64,000 nt of DNA from Halictus rubicundus (Eukaryota; Arthropoda; Insecta; Hymenoptera; Halictidae): the NCBI RefSeq assembly GCF_050948215.1, contig NC_135153.1:5918058-5982057 (forward strand), given 5' to 3'. Positions 24,741 through 36,913 of this stretch are shown in pieces. The stretch's first letter is position 1. Each line of letters begins with the position of its first letter. Both the position numbers and the translations under genes were made by a program. Under the pieces are notes generated by a model. That model saw only the letters and a program-made list of their open reading frames with translations, was not told where the DNA came from and ran no database searches.

Positions 24741-26717
24741 CAACATTGAATTTATTTATTTTGAGATTTTTATTATAAGGTGAAGTCTCAAATAACTGCC
24801 TCTGAAGTTACATGCACGATTAAACTGAAATAAGAAAAATGTTTAAATTCTCCTCCATTTTACAGATACATTCTGTTGCTATTTTTCAGATGAAGCTTGT
24901 CTGTCACTAGTATGATTAATTGGAATCATATAGTTCTTTAATAATATCGTTTTAAATAATAATAATAGAAAAAGATAATTTGTGTCAGTAAAGATTCAGT
25001 AATAAAATTCTACTTTTTCAACATTTATAGAAGCAACTTTCTGCTTTTTCAGAATGCCGAGGTGTACTATTATTTTGACAGTGACGCAGCATTGAAAATT
25101 GTGTCACTTGAATTGAAACTCAATTTGGTAACTGGACCCTCCCATTTTCCACGTAACCAGCTCGGAAACAGGAAATCAATTTGGCGGCACAATAAGCGAC
25201 GTTAAACGTTATGACTAACTCCAGATACGGTGCTGTAACTGGAATTACGAGAAATTTCTGCTTATCAAGGTGTAATCCTTATCTGGCATTGGAGCCGAAT
25301 TTCAATCGATAAATCCGATAAAGCGAATCCCTTGAGCCATGTGGATTTTGCATCGAACCCGAGAACGGAATGACTGAAGAAACGTAGACTTAACTGTTTC
25401 AACTCCTTTTATTTTTCACTCGTGGGTTTCTTGCTCGATAACAATCTGTAAATTACAATAACATACGTATAGTGTATAATGTTATATAAACCTGAAACGG
25501 AACTAGAAACGCGTGGACGTTAAAATAAAATATTGGACTCATAAAAACAACGAACACGGGAGTAACAAAGTCTTCAAATAATTGGTTAAAATTATTTCAG
25601 CGTGATTAAATAAATATTGTATAACATAACACGAAATTTGCCTCGATACGTGGTACAAAACATAACGATTACGTTTCGCTCATTGTAGAACCGTAATCGT
25701 ATCTATAACACAGTATAATTAGTAATAATTGATTCGTGTAGCGCGTCGTTATTCAGTAGAACGATAATAGATTGTGCGGTGAATTAACTTCACGAGATGA
25801 AATCAATTGATAGTCTAATTAAACCAGTAACAAAAATGTAAAAGAGACATCAATGTTTCAAATTAGAGACTGATTGAATTTCAAATAAGACCTATTAAAC
25901 TCGAGTGTACAAAATTAAATTCTCTCGTCAGCACAATATACACGTATTAACTATTTACGTTAAATACTTTTCCCTTTTACGTATGTAAAAGTGTTCGTTT
26001 CTATGATTACCTTGAACTTACTTATCAACTACTAAGTTGGCTATCGATATTGGCAAAAATTTCTTACAGTTAGACTCTTTAAACGTGCATCATTTCAATA
26101 AATGCAACTGCGCTATCGTTTAAAATATCCGTTTAAAACAGCGCGATGGCCTTCGTTGGTATCATACGAGAACTAAACCGTACACAATTATTTAACAAAG
26201 TACCGTGACTTGCACAACCGTAGACAAAAAGATTAAATTTAAAATAAGTTCAGTCTCTTTGGAGTAACAACCCTAAAAGAAGACGGGTCGAGAAAGATAA
26301 AAGAAATCGCCTTTGAATTTTAACGATTCAACTTAACAAAGATAACTAAGAATTCCATAACAAATGATACACTTAAAACTGTACAAAACTGTCGGGTTAA
26401 TTTAATTCATACAAAACACGCAATAACTACGAGTAACAAAGGAAAGTTGGTGCTGAATTAAATTAAGAATATATTCCCACAGACAATTGAAGATTTGTGC
26501 TTTTAAAGTTTGTATCTTCTATCACCTTTTATGTGTTAAATAATAAAGAACGACGCTTCGAAAACCATGCTTCAATGTACAAGTTACAAAATAAAAAGAC
26601 AACTGTACGGCGATATAAATTTCTTACAAATTTCTATAAATCGTTACCCGCGAACAGTACCGTTAGCGATAGTATTAAATTTCTAACGCTTTAAAATTAA
26701 ATGTAGCTATAATCAGT
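24741..26717. other. AT-rich intergenic sequence, no gene recognised
   Basis: Strongly AT-rich, with no coding exon and no repeat I could define. It lacks the CpG-rich patches seen further left. Confidence 0.4.
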
Positions 26718-26837
26718 CTAAGGGTACGGGTACAACGGAGCTGCGATACTAGTGAAGAGAACGGCACTCTTGACGATCGACTGCTAAACGCTGCTGTCTT
26801 CACTAGTATGACAGCTCCGTTGTATTCGTACCTTAAG
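26718..26837. ncRNA. Candidate pre-miRNA or foldback hairpin
   Basis: The 5' arm contains ACAACGGAGCTGCGATACTA then GTGAAGA; the 3' arm contains TCTTCACTAGTATGACAGC then TCCGTTGT, its near-perfect inverted copy. The stem is about 40 base pairs with one two-base internal mismatch (CG against GA) and two G-U pairs on one strand, closing a loop of about 30 bases. Size and mismatch pattern fit a microRNA precursor. I do not recognise the mature sequence as a known family. Either strand could be the source. The alternative is a small palindromic MITE. Confidence 0.55.
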
Positions 26838-27247
26838 GCATACAATTGATATGCTAGGATCATCTTTTTTTTCTCTACAAGGTAACTGTAATTAATGAAG
26901 TATCAATTCGATAACGTAATATATATGTATGTATATATTACTCTCGTCTTACAACTACGTCTCGATAATGTACTAGTTAGAAATTTTTAATAAATAGAAA
27001 GATAAACGTCTCATTCATCAAACAGTTTCCTTTAATGATGATCGATGTATCCTGATAAACTGACGTCACGCGAAGTTAGCATGTATGTGGTACTCTAAAT
27101 CTTAAGCTTATAAATTGCATTGTTAGGTATATGTCCTTTGAATCATATTGAAAACTATGCTAGCATACAGTGCCGTCTTCGTTAGGCCCTGTCACTGACT
27201 ATTCTTTAACTGCGCATAATAATGGAATCGTTTATTCGATGCTTTTG
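26838..27247. other. 3' flank of the ERMP1-type gene
   Basis: AT-rich downstream flank of the minus-strand gene that stops at 27248. Apart from its polyadenylation signal nothing is recognised. Confidence 0.45.
27228..27233 (-). terminator. Polyadenylation signal AATAAA of the ERMP1-type gene
   Basis: AATAAA on the minus strand about 15 bases past the stop codon. It implies a very short 3' untranslated region, or an additional signal further down. Confidence 0.55.
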
Positions 27248-30200
27248 TTAAAATTGCCACGAGGTGTATGTTGCTGTCCATGGCGTGACAACGGTCCATT
27301 GTGGAAATTGAGACAGAAACCGTTTAAATCTCAGAGACTTTTGATGCTCGCCGTGAAGAAAATGACCGCCCAATGCCACGGTCAAACATGGTGCCTTTTG
27401 TACATAAGGGACCTATACAAATAAAAAATTATTGTACATCTAGATATGCACACGATTATGACTTTCCTCATCGACAAGCTCTTTTCTTATACCATGTACA
27501 ATCATTCTAAGTAATACCTAGTCGTTTAAACTTACATTTAATTCGACGGTGAACGTATAAGGAGTGCAATCAGATGCACAGGAATAATAAACAAAATATG
27601 TTTCCCTATCGTTCCATTTGGGTCCTTGTAACGGTTTTCCTCCTAAAATGGACCATTTTTCCAAATGAACACTTCTGTACGGAGACAAAATTATGCTTAT
27701 GTGATCGGGACCTAGAAATAAAATATTTACGTAGTTTTTATGTTGTATAAGTGCTTATTATGGTGTATAAGAAATTACCTGTAACGTTGAATGTGAAAGT
27801 GACAATATTCTGTCGCGTAGACTTTGAAATAAGCTCCAGCTGTGTTGGAATGTTGATGAGCGGTGCTGGTCCTGGGATCCAACTCGTTTTCCTATAAGAA
27901 AATGTTGTGCGTTAGTTATGTTTTGATCCAATTATTGCAACAGGTTTCAATGATTTTTGGATTTTTTGTTCTGCAGTTTCACGATAGGTTGTATAATAGG
28001 TTTTCTTACCATAAGAAAGTTGTAACAGGCATAAAGTATGGTAGGCCACAATACAGCTCCTCTTCGCAATCCTTCAGAGTTGGTGTTGCCGCACGTACTT
28101 CAGGCACCATAATATCGACACTGTGAGGGCTGTTCATGTCTAGATCGGCTATCCAATACCCGGTTCCAGAATACCGTAAGTTACCATTAACGTCGTAATA
28201 TTGTCTTTGCGCATGCTGTGAACATAACATCCATTCAAGATACAATGTTCGATAATTCTTAAAAAATTAGCTGTGAATATTGAATCATTTACCGCGATCA
28301 TGAAACGTTCCGGTGCTAACCACGATGGATCACCACTATAAGGGAAACCAAATGGACTTAAAATTAATACTCCAATTTTTAACAAGAATAGTCCGACCAA
28401 TACGCTTAGGACTCGTTCTGGATTTTTAATCAAAAGTATTATTGGTAACTGAAAGAGAAATAGTCGGTATTATGAAACTATATTCTAACAATTTGATTTG
28501 TGGTTTGTTTAAGGTTTCATACTCTACCGTAAAACTAAGCATTAGGCAAAAGAGGATAGCTAATGTGTTAGCCATGACGACTTCAGAATTTATGCTGCTA
28601 CCAGACCGTCCCATTATAGGAATAAATAGATAGAGAGCACCGATCACTAAGTAAAATGATTGCATGTAAGGTATAAACATTGTAGCTAAGTAATACAATA
28701 GCCACTTCCAGCCTAGAAGAAAGGAATTCCAAAGATAAACAATTTTTATTGCGCATAAAAATTCGCAGTCTAGTTAGAAATAATAATTATACCTCTCCAC
28801 TTGTTAAAGAAATGATGTCGCAGTAAATTTCCAACTGTAGGGAATACAACCCAATGTAGTGGTATGAAACCGGATCGTATCTCGAATACAACGCAGCAGA
28901 AAAGTATTAGCATCCATATAACAGAGTACGCGTCACAGTATATTTGAAACAAAGTCCATGCGGTTTTAACTACCTACAATAAATCGATACAATAGTTAGT
29001 TAAATATTAATTAATAAAATACTAATGTTGCTTACCTTCTTTTGTCGCAGTCCAACACATAAAAAGAACATCATTGATATGAAGATGGTTGGACACACGT
29101 ATAAAAAGAACAACCAGGATGGTTTCGCGTACCAACTCATAACTTTACCAAGCTTGGTAAGAACAATTGCGAGCATTGTGCATGAAATCATAGACACCAG
29201 CCACGAAGCAATTATTGCTCCGATACACAGTAACACGTATTTGAAATATACCATTTTCTTTATATCTGAATAAGAATTGATAGAAATGAATTTAATGAAA
29301 TTTTGATGCGAATTTTATAGAAGCAAATTTTATACGCAAGCGTACCTCTCCGCGCGTTTCGTGCATTCAGATATATAGAGTATACGCCAACCATTATGCT
29401 AACAACATTAATCGTACTAGCCACGTGTTGCGGCCATCTAATAACAAATGCACCTAAGAAATCAAAGAACACAAGATTCCCAGGATTGTCCTGAATAGAC
29501 TCGGATAAATTATTATCCATTACTATTCCTTGCAACAAAGCAAGAATATTATCTCCAGTCCTTTGTAAAGATCCTAGAGGTATCTGATCGATATTGTCGA
29601 ATTTCGTATGGTACACGTAACCATTGGTCGACCAAGCGAAATCAAGACCTAAAATTTTCGAATTATGTTAATCGTGTTGTTAATACTCGCACGGTCATCG
29701 GTAAAAATGTTACGCAGACGGACACCGGTGGGTCTTTTTAGAGCATACCAGAAACATTTCCAAAATCTCGAAATATTCGGAAATCAGTGTCTCCAGGCAC
29801 AATACCACTTTCGAAAATTTCCTGAGCTAAGGACGAAGCGTATGGATAGGGGACAGACTTTGAATACACCTACAAAAACAAAAGCACAGATGACAAAATA
29901 GAATATGCGTATAGGTAAATGTAATTGTGTAATTGAACATTACTTGAAGCAACCAAGAACTGTCTGGCCCAGCCTGGAATAGTAATTCACGGCCGCCGGC
30001 ACCACAGGCCTCCAAATTGATGAAAGCACGTACTTCTTTAGCCCAGGTGTGCTGCGTTATAAAACCGTGAGAAGCCTGGAAAGTACAAATGTATGTATCA
30101 GCTGATATATAACGTACCGAAAGAACAACAAATATTATACCTGCATTAAATTTTCTTCAGCGCCATTAAATAGAAATATAATATTATGCTTCAACAATTT

Positions 30201-31060
30201 TGAACTATGAGAGATCACGCGTAAAATTTCTAACATCACAGCACAACCAGCTCCATCATCAGATCCACCTATAATTGAACAGAACATGATTCACCAATTT
30301 GCTTGATTGTATGAAAAATATAAATTACATTATTTTATTGTGTGAGTGCAACAGTTCTGTTGGTTTCAAACAATCAAGCATAAAAACGTTTTCGAACGTT
30401 TAAAGTTATTGTTCGTGTATAAAAAAGAAAATAAGAATTGAGTTTTATGTTGTAATTAATCAAGACCATCAAAACTGTTGCACACACCTAGCAATTCTTA
30501 CCAGGACTATCGGGGAAAGTATCAAAATGACAATTTAATAGCACGCTGCTATGTGTAGGCCTATGTGGACCAATTTTAACAATGATATTCTGAACATTTC
30601 TATAAACATTTGTCATTCCATCGAGGAACTTCAAAGGAAAAGCTCCACTATGTTTGGTTACATCAACTAGAACCTTATGGTTTTCATTGGAGTCCTTAAC
30701 TATATTATTGATAGTGTCTGTTAAATATTTTATTGCCAATACTTCATTCTCGTAGCTTCCAACAATCCGTGGACCAATGGACGTGAGCTGTTCGAGATGA
30801 TTACGTGCTCTCTCTGCTATAAACCTTTCAGGGTATAATCCTTCCTTGCTTATTGTTATCGGTTCAGGTAGCTTCTTCTCAAATACAATTATGATGATGG
30901 ATACAAAAAGGAAAAAAGTAAAAAGGAAAAACAAGTGGTACGATTCATTCGGCAGTACTTCCTTCCTTTTTGAGGAGGCTCTGTCATCATACAGAACGTC
31001 TGCGGATGTTCTTTTCGTAACACGCTGTCGAAATCTTACTCCGTCTCTCTGAAAATTCAT
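27248..31060 (-). CDS. ERMP1: Endoplasmic reticulum metallopeptidase 1 (ERMP1/Fxna-like), M28 family
   Basis: Thirteen exons: 31060-30502, 30268-30141, 30075-29944, 29869-29749, 29648-29346, 29265-29036, 28973-28793, 28712-28528, 28448-28293, 28215-28010, 27891-27779, 27711-27536, 27412-27248. All phases agree, giving 884 residues, close to the vertebrate protein. Residues 1-41 are basic and cytosolic, a membrane anchor follows at about 43-60, then a lumenal M28 zinc peptidase domain at about 75-340, then about eight hydrophobic segments (about 340-620) and a C-terminal lumenal domain. Expected zinc and catalytic residues are present: H178-F-D180, D190 or D191 in GGSDDGAG, E224-E225, E251 and H327 in YVYHTKF. 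The family resides in the ER membrane. The start is the first ATG of the polar N-terminus. Intact. Confidence 0.93.
28754..28782. mobile_element. Solo MITE end in an ERMP1 intron
   Basis: GCATAAAAATTCGCAGTCTA then GTTAG matches one terminus of the ACTGCGGA MITE family. No second end is seen nearby. It lies just past the donor of the exon ending at 28793, between that exon and the one starting at 28712. Confidence 0.5.
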
Positions 31061-32214
31061 ATTGTTAATACTCAGTTGACAAAAGACATAATACAGAAGC
31101 CATTTAAAAATATAATATACATTACCATTGTCGGTGTTGAGCAGTGAAAACTGTTTCAGAGACTGATGAAATACTCAAACTTGAGTGATAACACAAGCAA
31201 TGACAGTCAACTTTGATCTATGCAATGATATGTGTACTCCTTGTTTTGCAAAAATATAATTTCCAACGTTCCCGAGTGAATCAAACAAATCAACAAAGTT
31301 GTTTTGTTATTTATCTTTCAATCGGGCTTTCGAGCTAAAGCGATACTCGTGATTGCAAAGATTTTGTACAACGATAAATCACTGTAAATGTCGATATCAG
31401 GAAATTTATTTGATAAATGAGATATCCAAAATGAGATTGATGAACCACTTTTTTCGTTGTTTCTCCTTCTCATTTAAGAATGCCAGACTACACGCTCGCT
31501 ACTCCAGCCTTCCCTTTACATAATTCCCGGCTACTATCGCCGTTCATTATCATCAATCGATTTTATCTTTGCTGTAAAACATTTAGGTAAAGTTCGTCCA
31601 CATGCATTCATGTGCCACTCATGTGCCACTACGATTAGATATGTTACTCACCTATATCACATTTTCTTTTAAACAAAGTTTGTGTATCCCACTCGTTTAC
31701 TCGATTCTTACTAACACGAATTGCGACACACTTGAACGTGGCGTTCGACGGATCGAGTTAGTCGAAACGGGTTATTTGATTGTAATATTGTATGATTATG
31801 CGACAGAGTTAGAGGTTTCTCGAAAGGAGTAAGAGAAATATTAACCCGAAATAGACTGAAAAAAGATAAGACTTATCCGACGCTCGACATTCGTTTCAGA
31901 TAAAAGTCGTCGGTATATAATTATATAGGTGCCCGTATACTTAGACGGCATTGAATACAAATTTGTTATATGTATTATTCAATTATTTCCTGAACGAACG
32001 CATGAAATTGCCATATAATATTAGGAAAATAAACAATGGACAGTATGTGAGACAGAAAATTGGTGAAGGGCATACGAGGATTGACGTTGACACGATTCAA
32101 TTTCAAAAGTCTTCGAAAAGTAAACGGGACAACGCGCAGTAGTTTATTAGAACGCAATTGTAGCTGAGCAAATTGATTTTCAACGTTGTTCTGTCCTCTA
32201 CGTGAACATATGTA
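31061..32214. other. Intergenic between ERMP1 and TRIC (divergent)
   Basis: Holds the 5' flanks of both divergent genes. AT-rich, with no TATA box or coding exon that I can assign. Confidence 0.4.
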
Positions 32215-32600
32215 TATAATACGAGTATCTATATTTATTTCTTATATTTTGCGTTATTCATACCTATATATATTTGTGATTATTTTTCACTTGTTTGCAT
32301 GTGTAAATAAGGGTGCAAAAGATTTCGGAACAATTATAATATTGTTTTTTATGAAGTACAGTAAAAAAAAAGTATTTATATTTTAAAAAAGCCAGCAAAA
32401 GTTGTGCGGCAATTCTGTTAATTTATATATCAAAGTATCGGAAAATCAAAATATTACAATACTTCCTCGTACTACTGTTACTTATTCTCTAATTTTTCCG
32501 AAACCTTTCGCACACTTATTTACGCGACAAACAAGTGAGAAATAATCATAAATAATTGTGGGTAACAGAAAGTATATGAAATATAAGTAGGTTCTTTTGA
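32215..32600. repeat. Long hairpin-forming inverted repeat upstream of TRIC
   Basis: GTGATTATTTTTCACTTGTT at about 32276 pairs with AACAAGTGAGAAATAATCAT at about 32530. GTGTAAATAAGGGTGC pairs with GCACACTTATTTACGC, and AGATTTCGGAACAATT with AATTTTTCCGAAACCTTT. Arms are about 90-130 bases and the loop about 140. Probably a MITE or foldback; it ends about 350 bases before the TRIC start codon. Confidence 0.7.
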
Positions 32601-32953
32601 TATGTATTTACAGAGAGAAAAAAATAAATAATTTTGCTCTCGCAGGTAGAATCGCGTTTTAAACCACTGTGCGACGCCGGCACGATCGTTTACTGCCATC
32701 TGTACGTAAGCGTTTCAAAGAGACATCAAAATTTGCTCGTTCGACGATAAGGTTTTTTTTCTGTTATAATGGTAGATGGCCGGGCTCCATAACTAGCAGA
32801 CGACCGAGTGTAGCAGACGGCGCGTAGCTAGCGTCGTTCGCGGGCGGCCGAGTTTGCGTTTTAAAATCGAACGTCGTCGAACATTGAAAGACACGCTCCC
32901 CTGGAGGCCGACAGAGTTCTTGTGTAGCGTAATTTCTGTGAAAATCAGTCAAA
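32601..32953 (+). promoter_or_regulatory. Probable promoter and 5' untranslated region of TRIC
   Basis: CpG content rises sharply here (GTAGCTAGCGTCGTTCGCGG at about 32823) relative to both flanks, as at a housekeeping promoter. No TATA box at a plausible distance. The leader before the ATG reads TCAGTCAAA/ATG. Confidence 0.45.
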
Positions 32954-35525
32954 ATGGATCCCGAAGCATTCCTGGACATGGCCAATCAGTTCATTAAATT
33001 GAAAATGTACCCGTACTTCGACATCGCGCACAGCGTACTCTGTGCGCTACACGTCAGAGAGGATTTAGGACCCGGTAAGCCCAAGCCCACCCGAACGATT
33101 CTAAATTTAATCCGGTCACAGAGCTAGCTTATGCCTTTTCTAAGATTCTGCACTATCTCCTGAAACACCTCGTTCTTTTTTCCTCCTCGTCGATTCTGCC
33201 TGTGCGCGGAAATCTTTTTTTACTATCGAGACCATCCTGATTTTATAGTCTCGAATTTGCTCGTAGTATAAAAATACTCGCGGCGCCTCCTAATGATCAT
33301 GAATCGAGAGAATTAGTTAATTTTATTTGACGATCGGTAATATCTCGTGTATTTTCGTACGCGCCACAGCCGTTTACTATTTTTAAATTGTTCTTTGGGA
33401 ATCGACGGTTCGGCTTAATTTTAGCTTCTCCACCGTGAAATGCATAATTTCTAACAGCGGTAATTAAACACCGCGTGTTATATATGTATATATTTGTATG
33501 CTCTATTGCCACATTGAAAAAATGAAGATCCCCGATCAAGTATCTGTTACCATACAGTCTTTGGCACAATTATAATAATCTTATTTTGTAGCCATCACTG
33601 AAACTACCCAGCTAATCTATTTCAGTATACACCTTTGCGAGTAGGTCAGATTTTCTTCAAAATTTGGTCTTAGCTTTTGTTACATCCTCTATTTGAGCTT
33701 CTCATGTTACATTATGTGTATATATATGTTTTTGTCATGTCTGCTGAAAAATAAAGAATTTACAGTGTGAAAGTGTACTACAATGACTGTACAATTCACT
33801 AAGAAAGTTCTCTTTCAATGACTTCCTTATGCAATGAACTGTGAAGGATAAATCTGTAAATAACCAGCATTGTTTCAATGCCTTCCTTACTGTACCAAAC
33901 TCTGAATAAAGAGTTTGCATTGTTCAATGTAGAAATAAAAAATTGATTTTTTATCAAAACAAATCGAACGATATTTTTTTAATATTCTGAATGTGTCTCC
34001 AATGTTTGAAAGTAGTATGCCAGGGCAACAGTAATTCTATGTTTCCGGTAACTTGGATTACATTTGTACGTATACGTGTGGATGTATCATAGTACACTTA
34101 TAAGGATTCTGAGTGACCTAGTTGAATTAGCACACCCCTTGATATTTCATGGTGTATCAAATGTTCATCGAATCGCTTAGGAAATTCTTTTTCACCATCC
34201 TATTTCCCAAAAATCATTTTCCTAAAAATTACTTGATCTTTTATGAAGATCATTTTTTCCTCGATAAAAAGATATTTTGTTTCAATTCAGTGGACTGTTC
34301 TGAATGTTGGAGTTTATGATAAAAATGTAATTAAATTTTTATTAAGATCACTTTTTGCTCCATAGAAGGGTATTTCCCTAAAAACATTTTAAAGTTCATA
34401 ATGTTTTTTTTTCATATTTTGGCTAAAAATAGGTGCCCAAGCATTCTCGAGAAAACATCCCTTATCATGCTGGCTTTCGACAATGTTGGTGACATTCGCA
34501 AGCGGTATGGTGTGCAATGCTCTCCTGGGGGAACCAGTTCTAGCACCTTTGAAAAATACACCACAAGTTCTAGTCGCAACCGTTGTTTGGTCAGTATTTA
34601 TTAATCACAGAATTATGGTTCAAATGATATTTTAGACCATACTCGAAATACATTTATAAATGAACTTATCAACGTATTTAGGTATGTGATATTTTATACA
34701 CCATTTGATATTGGATACAAAGTAGCCAAATTTCTACCAGTAAAAATCGTGTGTGCAACTCTAAAAGAAATATATAGGTAAATATAAGAAAAATCATTCT
34801 TATTAGTTATTTTATTATCTGTACTTTATTCTTCTCTTATTTCTTTTTTTAACAACTTTAGGTGTAAAAAAGTATACGACGGGGTAACACACGCAGGAAA
34901 ACTTTATCCAGATGCATATCTAATCATGGTCATAATCGGCACACTCAAAGGTAAGCTTTAAATACTATATCATAGCTTTGATATAATGAAATAGTAAATT
35001 TAACTCACTCTGTTCACTTGTAGGCAACGGAGCAGGCTTTACAAAACTGTTTGAGCGTCTAATACGAGGTGTATGGACTCCAACTGCGATGGAACTGATG
35101 CAACCTAGCTTGTACGCACGAGTCCTTTCTTCCTTTTCTGTAAATCACTAATTTGTTTTATAATAAAAAACTAATTTGTTTCAGCCCTACGAAAGCCTCA
35201 ATGGTTGCGTCGATCATCTTTGTCCTAGATAAAAAGACTGATCTCATTTCTGCACCTCATGCATTGGTTTACTTTGGCATTGTTATCTTCTTCGTGTATT
35301 TCAAGGTAAACATTTTTCTGGTCATCTAAATACTTGATATTGAATCAAACCTGATTAACGTTATTTCAGCTATCATCGATTTTGCTGGGTATCCACGATC
35401 CGTTTGTACCTTTCGAAAATTTGTTCTGCGCGCTGTTCCTCGGAGGAATTTGGGATTCGTTAGCCAAATTTCTGGGCCGAGGCCAAGCCAAAGACGAGAA
35501 AGCAGATGCCAAGAAAAAGGACTAA
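32954..35525 (+). CDS. TMEM38: Trimeric intracellular cation channel (TRIC/TMEM38 family)
   Basis: Seven exons: 32954-33074, 34433-34589, 34682-34777, 34862-34950, 35024-35111, 35185-35305, 35370-35525. All junctions are GT-AG and in phase; the product is 275 residues, normal for the family. It forms a homotrimeric potassium channel of the ER and sarcoplasmic reticulum membrane that supplies counter-ions during calcium release. Seen: an N-terminal amphipathic start, FASGMVCNALLGEPVLAPL in the second segment, the VWYVIFYTPFD segment, the KEIYRCKKVYDGV motif that binds phosphoinositide in this family, and the GNGAGFTKLFERLIRGVW segment. The C-terminus is lysine-rich (DEKADAKKKD). The first intron is about 1.36 kb; the others are 70-90 bases. 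Insects usually have one TRIC gene of the B type. Intact. Confidence 0.95.
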
Positions 35526-36913
35526 ACGTTTGTACATTTTGTGCGTATACCCTTTAATAATACCATGCGTGCGAATTACGTAACTTCGTTACAAAACGAA
35601 GCATAGTAGAGTCGTATCATTCGTTCTAATCCGATTCTGTCCCGCCAATAGGTGCATAAAGTCTTCAATGAGATTCATTTTAACACTAGCAATAATTTGC
35701 TGACGAATCAATGAATGAAAACAATTTCAAATCTACATAACTGTACGATACTCGCATGTTGAAGCGCGACTACCGACAAATCATTGAATATCAGAAGTAC
35801 AATAATTTATTATTATATATATTTTAATAAGGACGAGTGGTGCATACAGCGGGATAGAGTGACTTCGATTACTGGGAAAATCAGCAGTATTATATGTCTG
35901 TTAACAACCACTTGCCGCTAAAGTATAACTATACAATTTGGTCGCACGCTGTAATGAATCCGACGATTTTATAAAGAAAAAAAAAAGAAACGAACGTAAT
36001 TTTAATATAAATTAGATCGGTTAGTTGAAAAATGATTGTTCGTAGAAACAATAAGATGTACGTGCAATACGATGCGTGAGCATTAGAAATATGTCTCCGG
36101 TCACTGATTTTTTGATAATATATATATACCTCGTATAAAGTTATAGCGATCGAATTTAAAAATGTTGTTGATACAGTGATTTTGTAGTGCAATATGCAAT
36201 CTTCCTTACAATCTAAATGCATGTTAGGAATTATTAAGGCCAATTTGAAGTATCCTAACTTTGGCATGCATCATGTAGCGACGAAACACCGAATCGTCGT
36301 TCCATCGTGCGGTATCATACGACGAAGGTACGAGTTAAAAAATACTCAGGATGATAATGAAGTTCTATAGTTTCGACGAATATTTCAGTGATAAGATTTC
36401 GATTATAAAATACTTGACAGAAAATTTTAAATCGTGTAAAAAATGCTCGAGGGAACGTACACCTCTTTTATACTATTTTATTATAATATCAAGGGTTGGT
36501 ACTTGCCACACGTACAGGTATCAAAGTGTTTGCCTTCGACTCAACGATGTGAACATAATTTATTATGAAAATTAAACTATTTAATTTTCATATAATGTTC
36601 CATTTGTCAGAACGTTGTACATTTTCATGTAATAAAATGAAGTTTGCTCTTCCACGTTTGTAGCCTGATGCACCATCCTTTTCGATTTACACAATAAACG
36701 AGACCAGTCTTAAATAGAGAGAAATCTTTTTATTAATATCTAATTGCGTTAATGATAAAAAGCCATTAAGAAGTGTCACGATGAAAACTACTCTAATAAA
36801 ATTTCCCAGAACAATGCACAATGCAATGTTTATTAAACTCGAGAAAGGTCAAAAGGTAACTAAGATCAACCATTGTCAAGGACACATTTCGAAATAAAAG
36901 TTTGGACGATCAA
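35526..36913. other. Convergent intergenic region between TRIC and the first MADF gene
   Basis: Holds the 3' untranslated regions of TRIC (plus) and of the minus-strand MADF gene. AT-rich. No additional gene recognised; the minus-strand frame at 35929-36267 is low-complexity hydrophobic sequence without splice support. Confidence 0.45.
36829..36834 (-). terminator. Polyadenylation signal for the long isoform of the first MADF gene
   Basis: AATAAA on the minus strand about 80 bases past the stop codon at 36914. Confidence 0.5.
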
